In this document: piece by piece, positions 24,701-33,851 of the stretch
How positions within the stretch are numbered: the first letter of the stretch is position 1
Layout of the letters: each line of letters begins with the position of its first letter
Assembly: GCA_033060915.1 (NCBI GenBank)
Contig: CM065386.1
Coordinates: 7,085,001-7,149,000, forward strand
Reading direction: 5' to 3'
Origin: Euryodendron excelsum
Lineage: Eukaryota > Streptophyta > Magnoliopsida > Ericales > Pentaphylacaceae
DNA: 64,000 bases
Program-made: the position numbers and the translations under genes
Notes under the pieces: generated by a model
The model's input: the letters and a program-made list of their open reading frames with translations, nothing else
Told to the model about the DNA's origin: nothing
Databases searched by the model: none

Positions 24701-26101
24701 GCACCCCTAGGCTAGTCCACCGTGACTAAGCCTTGGTTAACCCACCGTGGTTAACTCTCTCCAGTGCAATGCAAGGCATACAATATGAATGGTATGCAAT
24801 GCCACCATGTATATAAAATCATCAATGTCTCCACAGAACTTCTCATATAATACCAATTTCACCTCATATATAAACACCTTCAACACCTCATATGCATTCA
24901 CCACCATTATACATATAAAAATACACAATGCATTTAACATGAATAAGATTATCTCAAAATCTCACAATTCCACAATTAATACCAAGATAGATAATAACAT
25001 AAGCAATATATATATATATTCACTTCTATATGAATAAGATTATCCTATGATCCCACCTGTCACCGCACACACACTATGTCAAAGATCACTTCGGGGTTGA
25101 CGTTGAAGGATCTTGCTCTCCGTTAGCTCCTATCACCACAACCGTATTAGTTTAGGAAACTCAATGTATACTCCGATAATCATAGCTATAATGTCTACAC
25201 AAACAAGTTATAACACTGAAATTATACATTAGAACTACTATATGCTAATCTCAATCACACTCCCAATGTAAAGCTAGAGTTGAAAAATACCAAAATACAT
25301 CAAGTCCTCTAATCTGCCAAAACTGACACAGGCTTCATAATCTGGACATAACTTCGTGGGCTTATGCCCAAAAATTCTAAAACTTTAGAAATACCAACTA
25401 GACATATCAAAGAGTATCCAGACCAAATTGTACATTTTTTGAACATGCCTAAGTATTTATTTGGTATTTGCAAATACAGGGCAGTGCTGCAGAAACTCGA
25501 ATTCAGCAGTAAATAGTCTATCTTTGATAAATTAATAACATAGGTAAACGACATCTAAATGATCTGAAATTTGGTAAAGATTATCATCAACCTTTATCCT
25601 AGATACAGTAAAAATTTCATAATTTTTGGGCTACTCTAACTTGGTCGAATTCTCTGTTAAACCAAAGGTTACAGATCTGGGCATCAAAAATCTGCAGGGA
25701 CAGTCCCATTTCAAAAATCCACCATAATTCGAAATTACAACATTTTTAAGTGAATCCAAAGCCCAAATGATCCTCATAACTCTAAATTACAGTGTTCAAA
25801 AATTCAGCCACAAATAAAATTTTTAGCTAGGTCGAAATGTCTCTAAACAGTAACATTTTCATAGAGAATACTCTGTTAGGGCTGTCATGGGTGAATTCTA
25901 AGTTTTTACCATGGAAGATCTCACCTCCATCCTCTTCCTTCCATGGCATGACTCATACAACATGTAATAATTAGAGAAAATAAGATGAAACAAGCATGAT
26001 ACTCACCTTAGATGAGGAAAACAAAGTGTAAGAAAGCTTCCTTAGATTTTTCCCCTCTTTTCTTCTTCTTCCTCTTTTCCACCGATTGCTCCTTCTCTCT
26101 T

Positions 26102-26144
<43 letters not shown>

Positions 26145-29100
26145 ACTCTATATCTCTCTCTCTCTCTCTCTATAATGGCAGCTATCTTTCCTCTCTTCTC
26201 CCTCCCATCATGCTAACCACTCACCCCCCCCACCATTCTTGTTTTTTTTTTTCCTTCTTTTTCTTCCTTTTCTTTTTCTTCATTTGCCTCCTTGTCCCCC
26301 TTTGTCATCTTCCTCTCTTTCTCTCCACCGACACCCTCCCCTCCTCTCAATTAACTTCAATATAACATAATAATATATATCTCACCCCCCCCCTTAGGTA
26401 TTTTATACACCCACTTATTATATTTTAGGTATTTTATACATCTACTTATTATACTCACTCACCAATGTTTCACCATTTAACCATTTAACTTACCACTAAT
26501 AAAATGATACAAGTGGCACACACAATTTATAATTAACCATGCAATATATGTAAATTAAATTAAATAAACTAATTTAACTACGTTTACGATGCAATTCAAC
26601 TAATTATAAAAATATGAGATTAGGGTTTCACACAACAACCTCTACATGTGAACGCATTCCATTTCCTGAATAGATGTCTTGTTCACTTATTGTTGGTTTT
26701 CTAAGGCTGAGAAAGCCCTACATGGTATTGGCAATGTAAATTGTAGAACCACAATCAATCCACCATGTATTATTAGGAACATGAACAAAATTAGATTCAT
26801 AACGCACAAAGGATAAGAGATTACCTTTCTTCACGAACCATTTCTTATACTTAGCACAATCCTTCTTCATGTGTCTTTTTTTTTGTAAAAGAAGTATACA
26901 CCTTTATTGCCATAACGCATTATTGGCACTTTTCCATTCTTCTCTTGAAGAACACCATTACCCTTGTGATCCTTCCCCTTTGCATGAAATGCTAAATTAG
27001 CAATTTCTAACTTTTTTTTGCTTCAGCCTTTCTTCCTCTTGAACACACTTTATCGGAAGTTCATTCATTGACCATTTTTCCTTATGTGTTATAGAAAATT
27101 TTGAAGGGACTGTACTCCATAAGAACAGAGTTAAGGGAAAAATGCACTAAAAATGACGCAGAAGTTTTTATTTCCAATGCTTTTAGTTGAGCTGCAATGT
27201 CCCTCATTTCCATGATATGTTCGCGCACGCTTCTAGTATTATTATGTTTCATGCTTGATAGTTTCTTTATTAGGGTGTTAGCTAAAGCCTTATCAGAGCT
27301 CACAAATTGCTCTTCAAAAGCCTTTATGAAACCTTTTGCTTTATTGCATTCGGGGATTGAACCCCTAATGCCTTTATTGATACGAGACTTAATGAGCATC
27401 AAACTTAGGCGATTGGATCGCTCCCACCGCTCATATGCGGCCCTCTCAGTTAGCGTATTTGATTCCATAGGAGTAGGTGGTTAATCCACGCGGAGCGCCA
27501 AATCAAGGTCCATGCACCCCAATGTCAAAAGTACTTTGTCTTTCCAGTCAGAAAAATTATCACTACTCAAGAATGGAATATGAGATGATTCAATACTCAA
27601 AAATGTAGTAGGAATAACTGTAATAACTAAGAACATATTATGCTGTGAAATAATAATTAAAATAAAGTAAACTCAAACCTCCTTGTGGGTAAAGGTAGCA
27701 ACATGCATTGAATCTACTTAAACTAAATTGATAAGACTAGTAACTATCACACACCAAACCAAAATAAAATATCCTTTTATTTGTGAACATAGGAAAATCT
27801 TATCTTAATGTTAAATTTACTATCATATCCCAATTAAATTAATAACAAATGATTATTTTCCTATGGGCCCAAATAATTATTTTTATTAATTTAATTACAA
27901 TAAAAATATGCCATTAAATATATGATCAAATGACCCTTTCTGAATATGATAACAAGAGCTTAATATCACACATTACAATAATTCAAGATGTTGTGGCTAT
28001 TCTTAAACTAATGTAATGCTGAACTTTTTCAAGATGGCATAAATAATCTTTAATGGGACAAAAACACAATTTAATAATCGAAAAACACAAATTATTGTCC
28101 CAAAATACTTTGGTAACATTTTTGTAAATAGTCCTTATTTTCTTTTCTTAAAAAAAGCTTGCAAAGAAAATTATTTACAAAAAAGGCATGTTGTCAAGAA
28201 AATCTTTCATAAACACCCTCAGAACTATTTACAAAATGTTCCCTACTAATCAGAAATCTTGTCAAAAAAACCCTTGTGCGATTTCTTTGAATAACACCAC
28301 AGTAAAAGCTTATTTGCAAAAGACCCCAAATATAGACATTCATAGAACTATGAATATATCCGAAACAACAATTATATGCGATATAAGTTATATAACATAA
28401 CAACAAATTATGTATACCACATTCAGAAGCAACGTGATGTTTAAAATTAGCTACTCATGGAATTAAAACTCGGCTCGCTCAGTGGTGCCGACCAAATGTA
28501 TATTATTATAATAATACTTACAACTTTATGAATTTATATTCACGTTGAATTAAATTATTTTATTTTATTAAATATATTAAACAAGTCAAATAAATCATTT
28601 CAACTTGACATATGATCACATCTCACTATGGCAAATAACATATATGTACCATCTATATATATATGTATGCAAATGGAATATATCTGCAACTCAAAGCATA
28701 TAAGTCTTCAAAATGTTAACAGCATAATTAAATAATATGCACACTGATTCAAAAGAACGCACATATATATAGCAATAAATATAGTATGAACAATACATTA
28801 TCTGTATACTGAACAACATGAGTTAGAGAGTGGCTCTGATACCACAATGTAAGATAAATTATACATATACATATATAATAATTGTAATATGTATGTATGT
28901 ATACGTAACGGAAATATTAATCATATATTAATTTAATATATGTGTACTAACCTACAGTCATTGTTGTTAAGTAAACTTGCTTTACTGATCCTGAGTGTTT
29001 GAAGAAAACTCTCTGTGTTCCTGCAAACGTAAGTTGCTTCTCTCTCACACTCTCTGTATATAGAACTCTCTGTAGATAGGATCTTTTAACTTATGCAGGA

Positions 29101-32100
29101 CTGAATAACTTGAACGATGAATATCACAGGCAATAACGGCTAGGCTAGGGACCCTTATTTTTATTCTTATTGGTTCCTTCCATCAAGGAATCATTATCTA
29201 ATAGTGGGGACTTGATAAGCCTTAGCCAACCATCACTAATGTTTCACATGGAGTGGGCAATTATCCTTATTATCACTCGTAACTGACTAACAGATAGATA
29301 AATACACAATTGGGGCTCGCGCTATTGATCTATACATTCGCGGGTTTCGTGCTCTTGGTGCCATTGTTGAATTGAGGTTAGCATTTTGGTAATTTAATTC
29401 TTTCTTTTGATCAATTGGAATATTCTCAGGAACTGGTAGATTATAACCAATTTTTGAACTGATTCCATGAACTCCACAACACTTGTTTTGCAAGACTAAC
29501 CATCATGTCTGATATGAATATGTTGCTGATTTTGACTAATATAGTGATCGAGAATCACTTATTAGGAATGTAATGTCTGTGTATGTTCATTTTAAGGGAT
29601 GCAATTATTCTATTGTGGGCTCTAAAGAGTTAATGTTTTGGTATTAACCTTCGTTTGGTTGCTAAGAAAACTGAGAAAAGAAAAGGAAAAAGATATTGAG
29701 GCATTAAAGTTTCTGCAGTATGCAGTATGGTTTTTAAGAGAATTGTTTATTATCCTCACCTCCCATGCTTTCCTGCCATTGTATATCTCTAATCATGGCT
29801 GTCACTGCACTATATGCCCATTGTGCTAGGTTTGCGCTCAAGTATCGGGTCTTTGTAATAATCTGTAAATGCACTTCGCTGTTTATATTGCATTGAAACT
29901 TACAATGTATTAAATTACCGAATTGGTTGTAATTTGGAAAAATATGTCAGATATCTCCTGGATAGATGTTATTTCAATTGCATTGAAAGGCGTTGAACAA
30001 TATTAATAGAGATCAGTTATAGAGATAAATATGAATAACAAATTTGTCACGATCGAGAAAGAAATCATGAGGAAGAATGGGGCTTCCAGCCTGTGAAGAA
30101 TAAAAAACAAAGAAGCTCAAGGAGGTAAGTGAACACCAACTTGGGTCTTTCAAGAGATGGATTCACATCTGGCTCATGTATCTGCCCCTGAATTGGCAGA
30201 GCGCTCACCCCCCTCTTAAGTGTTAATGATAGGCATGTTTCTGACTTTTGCTGTTCTATCTTAATCACCTCAGTTCAATTACCAGTGCTAGTCATAGCTG
30301 TATGATTCATTACGTAATCAACTATTAATGGGGTGATAACATTGGCACCTGCCGAAGGATATGTAGATGCTAAAATGCACCTCGGCAAATATTACAGGAA
30401 TGGGAAAGTGCGGGCACATGCTGCAAACGGCAAAGGGTTGGTGGGGGGGAAGTTCCGACTTGATTACCCCAGTGTGGGGGCAACTGAAACTCTTATGATG
30501 GCAGCTTGTGCGGCTGATGGAGTGACTGTACTTTCCAATGTAGCTCAAGTATGATATGAGAAATCTCCATGAATTATTTTGTTTCCAGTAGAATTTACAT
30601 GTGAGGTGGATGATGTAATTGAAATATTGAATTGAGTTCCACCCTGTTCATCACAGGAACCAGAGGTGATTGATCTTGCTCATTTTTTGAGGGACAGTGG
30701 GGCATGTGTAGAAGGAGCAGGCACTGACAAGCTTTTCATCAAGGGAAGGAGTCAATTGCATGGTTCTGAATATGCCATAATACCAGATCGCATTGAAGCA
30801 GGCACCTTTATGCTTGCTGCTGCAATTACTCGCTCATGCATCTCAATGTCACCAGTTGTTCCTTTTCATTTATCATGTTTAATAGACAAGCTTTTGACTG
30901 TGGGTTGCAGAGTTACACAATGCACCCATGACATCTTGGAGGTATGATAATCTTCATTAGTTTGGTGTTTTCCATTTTTGCCTTTTTGCTCCCGGTGTGA
31001 TAATTGATTGCCATACCAGCTTTCTGCAGTTCCTGCAAAGACCAGGGATGATTTGTCTGGTTTTGATGTTAAAACAAGCCCGTTTCCTGGCTTTCCCACA
31101 GATCTCCAACCGCAAACAATGGCGTTGCTTACAGCATGTAATGGTTTTAGTATCGTGGAGGAATCTGTATTTGAAAACCGTATGGGCCATGGTATGTGTG
31201 CTCACTTGATAGCATTTAATGTGGCATAAAGCCATAAACTTTTTAGGTTTTGCTACGTTCATAAATTTTTAATTGGTTAAGCTGCTACCTGCAATGTGAG
31301 GCATTCGGTTGCAAATTTAGTTTGACCTAGATAGCAGTAGTATAAAGGCCATTATCCAATGCTGGACCTAATATCAGGTGCTGGGAGTGTGGACTGGTTA
31401 TAGACCTATCTTTTAGCATAATATACACAAAGTGGCAAACACAAATAGAAGTATGCTTATTGAAATTTTGCTTAGCATTCACAATGTCATTTGATTGATT
31501 ATCATCCAAGCACTTGTCTCTGAGTTTGAGCATGATTCATATTATGTTTGCTAGTTGCATGTCCAAACGCAATAGCATTTAAGGTTCCTTAGCATTACAA
31601 TTGTATGTTTTTCAATCTTTTGCTTGAATTTTGAAATTTGGCTGATTGCACTAGCCTCGTGATATGCCACCAAACACTTAACTATGTTGTCACATTTAGT
31701 GCTGCATGGCTAAAATTTTGGAAAGGCACCCATTGAGCATCCTCAAGGAGCTAGAAGCAGAAATGAGGCTTGTTATTGTAGAACATATCTATGCACTCCA
31801 TATCCATTTCTTTTTTGATTTCCCACGTGCAAATGGTATCGTCAATCATCTTGGCATCCACCATTTGCCGTATGTCTCATTTGTTTCAACCATTTGGAGC
31901 AGTAAGAGAGCTGCAGAAACTTGGACCAAGAATACAGGTTTGTGGGAGCACCGCATTGGTTTTCGGCAAAGACAAAGGAAGGTACGCTTTCTTTTCCTGA
32001 ACATGATATTTTGACATTTATTTTCATTGTGTTTATGGTTATGCCTTCAGAGATTGAAATTTATGGCTTAAATCATTCTTATGCCAGTATGTTGTATGGT

Positions 32101-32286
32101 TCTCGCGTTGTGGCATCTGATTTAAGAGGTGGGATGTCACTAGTTTTACTGGGATTGGCTGCAGAAGGAGTTACTGAAATCGATGGGATTGCTCACATTG
32201 ATCGGGGTTATGAGAATTTAGAGATGAAGCTTCAGCTTCTAGGAGCTGATGTCAAACGATTGATTCCAGTCGCAACTCCACTATAA
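15810..32286 (+). CDS. MURA: MurA: UDP-N-acetylglucosamine 1-carboxyvinyltransferase, probably plastid-targeted
   Basis: MurA transfers enolpyruvate from PEP to UDP-GlcNAc, the first committed step of peptidoglycan precursor synthesis. Exons: 15810-16345, 30398-30548, 30657-30941, 31020-31191, 31903-31981 and 32088-32286, all GT-AG with consistent phases, giving 473 aa. The first 45-50 residues ([19 protein letters not shown]...) are Ser/Thr/Pro-rich and acid-poor like a transit peptide. The enzyme body carries [11 protein letters not shown] (substrate Lys-Asn pair), [12 protein letters not shown] (the PEP-binding, fosfomycin-sensitive Cys), FPTDLQPQ (catalytic Asp) and [12 protein letters not shown]. 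coli MurA is about 419 aa, so the extra length is the N-terminus. Intron 1 (14 kb) is filled by nested retroelements. Start chosen at the first in-frame ATG, 15810; no disabling change seen. Confidence 0.93.
16707..17159 (-). repeat. Copia 3' LTR (left)
   Basis: Begins TGTAAGATAAACTATG on the plus strand and ends near AAATACAT. It aligns along its whole length to 28848-29308 with about one difference per ten to twelve bases. Confidence 0.85.
17160..17636. repeat. Copia 3' untranslated region with (TA)n tracts
   Basis: Two (TA)n runs lie at about 17162-17182 and 17189-17208, followed by AT-rich non-coding DNA up to the RNase H fragment. The usual polypurine tract next to the LTR is not recognisable, probably replaced by the TA expansion. 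Confidence 0.5.
17637..17987 (-). pseudogene. Copia RNase H fragment
   Basis: Minus-strand frame with the copia RNase H C-terminus: [20 protein letters not shown], then [26 protein letters not shown] and [10 protein letters not shown]. Ends at its normal stop. The upstream reverse transcriptase is absent, so this is a remnant. Confidence 0.85.
18137..18896 (-). pseudogene. Copia integrase C-terminus and linker to reverse transcriptase, broken
   Basis: Two minus-strand frames, 18669-18896 ([15 protein letters not shown], integrase core end) and 18137-18415 (RRSSREKKS linker then FSQAM, the start of the reverse transcriptase region). Stops and frame changes separate them. The reverse transcriptase ends almost at once, marking an internal deletion. 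Confidence 0.8.
19125..19613 (-). pseudogene. Copia GAG-pre-integrase and integrase zinc region
   Basis: Minus-strand frame with [37 protein letters not shown] (GAG-pre-integrase, HHCC histidines) and [10 protein letters not shown] (first catalytic Asp of integrase). It is cut off upstream by the chromovirus inserted at 19654. Confidence 0.85.
19649..19653. repeat. 5-bp target-site duplication of the chromovirus (left)
   Basis: CAACA directly precedes the left LTR (TGTCACACCC...) and is repeated directly after the right LTR at 26633-26637. Confidence 0.9.
19654..22208 (-). repeat. Chromovirus 3' LTR (left)
   Basis: Starts TGTCACACCCCTAACCC and ends TTAGGGTTTCACA on the plus strand, thus TG...CA termini. 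Contains a long (CT)n microsatellite at about 21686-21755 and small spurious ORFs that recur identically in the other LTR. Confidence 0.93.
22209..22228 (-). promoter_or_regulatory. Chromovirus polypurine tract
   Basis: Read on the minus strand, TTAAGGGGGGAAGAGTT directly abuts the 3' LTR. This is the usual second-strand primer of Tekay/Del-type elements. Confidence 0.85.
22252..24069 (-). CDS. Chromovirus pol fragment: RNase H, integrase, chromodomain (605 aa, open)
   Basis: A single open frame. Residues 1-90 are RNase H ([20 protein letters not shown]). About 150-215 is the integrase HHCC zinc region ([19 protein letters not shown]). About 225-400 is the integrase core with the DDE residues in [20 protein letters not shown] and [16 protein letters not shown]. 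About 545-605 is a chromodomain-like end ([19 protein letters not shown]) placing it in the chromoviruses. The frame is open because the insertion is young, but it begins mid-polyprotein at a deletion edge and has no gag, protease or reverse transcriptase, so it is not an autonomous gene. Confidence 0.92.
   Translation of the reverse strand: MKTHERNYPIHDLELAAVVFALKIWRHYLYGEPCEIYTDHQSLKYLFTQRDLNARQRRWMELIKDYECVIHYHPGRANVVADALSRKSSSRLACMRCYRAELYAEMTSLGVEFEQKSMGVMLAHFRVRPLLLDRIRELQMQDEQLMKIRQEVMEKVSTNFSILDDGTLKLGNRFCIPNHLALKNEILEEAHHSLYAMHPGSTKMYRDLREIYWWSGMKRDIAEFVAKCLTCQQVKAEHQRPAGLLQPLSIPQWKWEHITMDFVVGLPKTPSGHDSVWVIVDRLTKSAHFLPVKVTYTLDQYAKLYVKEIVRLHGTPVSIVSDRDPRFTSRFWLSLQQAMGTSLKFSTAFHPQTDGQSERTIQTLEDMLRACMLDFKGSWGDYITLMEFAYNNSYQSSIGMAPFEALYGRRCRTPVCWTEVGERQLLGPEMIQDTTEKIKTVQEHLKAAQSRQKSYADNRRRELEFKVGDQVFLKVSPWKGVLRFGRKGKLNPRYIGPYTIVERVGVVAYRLDLPPEMAKLHNVFHVSMLRKYVSDPSHVLVHQPVELADDLSYVEEPVQILDRRNQVLRNKVISLVKVLWRSHTVEEATWESEEKMQKQYPYLFA
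24076..26632 (-). repeat. Chromovirus 5' LTR (right)
   Basis: Matches 19654-22208 almost base for base. The outermost bases at its inner edge are altered (TGCATCACAC instead of TGTCACAC) by the internal deletion. Contains the (CT)n tract at about 26105-26170. Confidence 0.93.
26633..26637. repeat. 5-bp target-site duplication of the chromovirus (right)
   Basis: CAACA, identical to 19649-19653. Confidence 0.9.
26690..26860 (-). pseudogene. Copia gag zinc-knuckle end and protease motif
   Basis: Minus-strand translation shows a degenerate knuckle end ([15 protein letters not shown]), then [13 protein letters not shown], the aspartic protease site of copia elements with Cys in place of Ser. A stop follows soon after. 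Confidence 0.7.
27082..27468 (-). pseudogene. Copia gag fragment (UBN2-type)
   Basis: Minus-strand frame with [36 protein letters not shown] and [19 protein letters not shown], as in plant copia gag proteins. Truncated at both ends relative to a full gag. Confidence 0.85.
27469..28830. other. Copia 5' untranslated leader, no gene
   Basis: AT-rich DNA between the primer-binding site and gag of the copia element. I see only short chance ORFs. Confidence 0.6.
28831..28844 (-). promoter_or_regulatory. Copia primer-binding site (initiator Met tRNA)
   Basis: Minus-strand TGGTATCAGAGCCA three bases inside the right LTR, the standard primer-binding site of plant copia elements. Confidence 0.9.
28848..29308 (-). 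repeat. Copia 5' LTR (right)
   Basis: Begins TGTAAGATAAATTATAC and ends AATACACA on the plus strand; pairs with 16707-17159. Confidence 0.85.
29309..29735 (+). repeat. Duplicate of MurA exon 1 end and intron 1 start
   Basis: Copies 16278-16704 at about 97% identity by eye, including the last 68 bases of exon 1 (ATTGGGGCTCGC...) and its splice donor GAG|GTTAGC. It begins exactly where the right copia LTR ends, and the original copy ends exactly where the left LTR begins. It is therefore not a normal 5-bp target duplication. It cannot encode MurA itself and would act as intron sequence or a decoy donor. Confidence 0.9.
29736..30397. other. Remainder of MurA intron 1
   Basis: AT-rich intron sequence. 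A frame continuous with exon 2 reaches back to about 30318, but the conserved protein and the acceptor TTACAG|G place the exon 2 start at 30398. Nothing else seen. Confidence 0.6.
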
Positions 32287-32720
32287 CAAGTAGGACATCA
32301 GCTTGTTTAACTAATGATACATCAATCTCAATCTGAAATCCATCTTCACAGAATCGCTAACCATTTAGGCTCTTACCCGCTTGTTTATGAAGAAATTGTT
32401 TGCCTGAGGATTTTGAAGAAGTAAGATTTGAGATTTTATTTGAGATTTTACTTCATACGAATGATTCTTTCCAAGTAACATTTTTGCCTAATGAGGATGA
32501 GTGATTTAATATTTACACAGCCGGGAAATCTATTTTGTACAAATTTGCTTTCATGTAATATGAGATGAATCTGGCATTTTTAGCCACTTGATTTATTTAT
32601 AATGTTTCAATCGAATGATTCTTTCCTCAGATTGTTGTACAATATCTCAGATATTTGGTCTAGTTTGCATTTTTATGTTACTTCCATCTCTGCAGGACTC
32701 GAGCTGAAGTTTAAAGTTAT
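32287..32720. other. MurA 3' flank
   Basis: AT-rich DNA downstream of the MurA stop, presumably 3' UTR and polyadenylation region. A repeated GAATGATTCTTTCC (about 32459 and 32613) is the only structure noticed. Confidence 0.5.
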
Positions 32721-32728
32721 CTCATGTC
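32721..32728. repeat. 8-bp target-site duplication of hAT element (left)
   Basis: CTCATGTC precedes the left end TAGGGTTGGC and recurs immediately after the right end at 33852-33859. Confidence 0.92.
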
Positions 32729-33851
32729 TAGGGTTGGCAACGGAGCGGATTCGGGTCGGGAGACCCCTACCCCAACTCCACTCCGTTTATGTAAATATTT
32801 TCCCGAATCCGGAGCGGGAGCGGATTCGGGTTGGGAGACCCCTACCCTAACTCCGCTCCGTTTATGTAAACATTTTTCCAAATCCGAACCCAACCCGCTC
32901 TATCATCGTTCCGCCCCGCTCCATCCCATAATTATAATACCCGACCCGACCAGAGTCTATGATACACCGGTGAAATTTACAGGATGACAAAAATGGAGAA
33001 AATGACTTCAGGTGGAGCAACTCCAATAGCTATGCCTAATGGCGGAGCAATCACAGAAACCACCTTAACTGGCAGTGCCGACGGCAACAGCAACGTCAAC
33101 GGCAACGGTGGTTTCACTGAAGTGGGAGCCAAACATAGAGGAGAGGTCATTGCTGCAAGCAACGGTGATTCAGCGGTTGGCAGAGATGACGCCGATACAT
33201 CAACTTTACACCCACTACCAGATTGAGCTTCTTCTCCATGCTCATTTGCCTTGTGTAGGAATCCTCCTTATTTGGCTTCGGCTGTGAGCTTTTGTGTTTG
33301 GAAGTTTTATCAGAGAGAGAGAGATATGTCAACTGGCAATATACGCGCTGCTAGGACTTGAGTTTGTGTATGTTTTGTGCAAACCCATCTTCAAGTGATG
33401 ACAATTTTCTCATTACTATAGATATTGGCTTTTGGATGTATAAAATTAAAAAAAATAATAAATATATTTGATCTTTTTTTAATGTAGAGTTGCTTTATCT
33501 TTTTTCATTGTAAAGCCTGCTTCTTGTCGTATCAATTCTGCCGTCAGTCTCTCTTTTCTCATTTAAAATCTTTGGGCCTTTCTCTCTTTTTAATCTTTTT
33601 AAGGAACAAAAGTCACTTTTTTTCTTTCCTATTGCCGGCCATCGCCTATTTGCTATCAATGCCACACTGCAGTTACGGGTCTCATTTCATAAACGGGTTG
33701 ATCCGGGTCGAAATGACATTTTCCTGACCCGCACCGACCTGATCAAATTTTTTATTTTTATTTCCGAACCCGATAAGAGCTCTCCAAACTCGCTCCGTTA
33801 GGGTCGGATCGGGTCGGAACCCCGCAAGAGCGGGGGTTTTGGCCATCCCTA
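32729..33851. mobile_element. Non-autonomous hAT element, 1.12 kb
   Basis: Ends are TAGGGTTGGCAA and, in reverse complement, TAGGGATGGCCAA, flanked by perfect 8-bp duplications as expected of the hAT superfamily. The left end has two diverged copies of a 70-75 bp GC-rich unit (GGAGCGGATTCGGGT..., at about 32740 and 32816). There is no transposase. A small ORF (32984-33226) lies inside. Its right end forms the last codons and stop of the neighbouring AAA-ATPase frame. Confidence 0.9.
32984..33226 (+). CDS. Small ORF inside the hAT element, 80 aa, unknown
   Basis: Starts ATG at 32984 (MTKMEKMTSGGATPIAMPNG), rich in Gly, Asn, Thr and Ala, low complexity, ending TLHPLPD. I do not recognise it. 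Its base composition (even, less AT-rich) differs from the rest of the element, so it may be a captured host exon or chance. Confidence 0.3.
   Translation: MTKMEKMTSGGATPIAMPNGGAITETTLTGSADGNSNVNGNGGFTEVGAKHRGEVIAASNGDSAVGRDDADTSTLHPLPD

Larger units (their letters stand above)
19654..26632 (-). mobile_element. Young Ty3/gypsy chromovirus (Tekay/Del-like), internally deleted, nested in the copia element
   Basis: Two nearly identical LTRs of about 2.55 kb (19654-22208 and 24076-26632) with a CAACA target duplication enclose only about 1.87 kb of internal DNA. The internal part keeps RNase H, integrase, chromodomain and the polypurine tract but lacks primer-binding site, gag, protease and reverse transcriptase. 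The differences I saw between LTRs are almost all indels in simple repeats, so insertion is recent. The deletion edge falls within a few bases of the 5' LTR end. Confidence 0.93.
16707..29308 (-). mobile_element. Ty1/copia LTR retrotransposon, antisense in MurA intron 1, degenerate and interrupted
   Basis: Two direct LTRs (16707-17159 and 28848-29308) enclose minus-strand copia remains in order gag, protease, GAG-pre-integrase, integrase, RNase H. Just inside the right LTR is a primer-binding site matching initiator Met tRNA, so the right LTR is the 5' LTR. Most of the reverse transcriptase is missing between 18137 and 17987. A chromovirus (19654-26632) is inserted between protease and GAG-pre-integrase. 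The LTRs differ at roughly 9% over the first 240 bp by eye, so the element is old or composite. The flanking 5-mers (TTTGC and ATTGG) do not match. Confidence 0.88.

Noticed and set aside
30333..30397. MurA exon 2 starting near 30333 ([15 protein letters not shown]...)
   Set aside because: The frame is open and tempting (EGYV resembles bacterial MurA), but no AG acceptor fits the phase, while TTACAG|G at 30397 gives correct phase and [13 protein letters not shown].
31706..31902. Longer MurA exon 5 from 31706 or 31791
   Set aside because: The phase from exon 4 and the conserved [12 protein letters not shown] require the acceptor at 31902. The upstream open frame is intron.
15810..32286. MurA as bacterial contamination or recent transfer, or as EPSP synthase
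   Set aside because: Five GT-AG introns, plant transposons in intron 1 and plant neighbours on both sides exclude contamination. The GGCDIGARP motif and overall pattern match MurA, not the shikimate enzyme.
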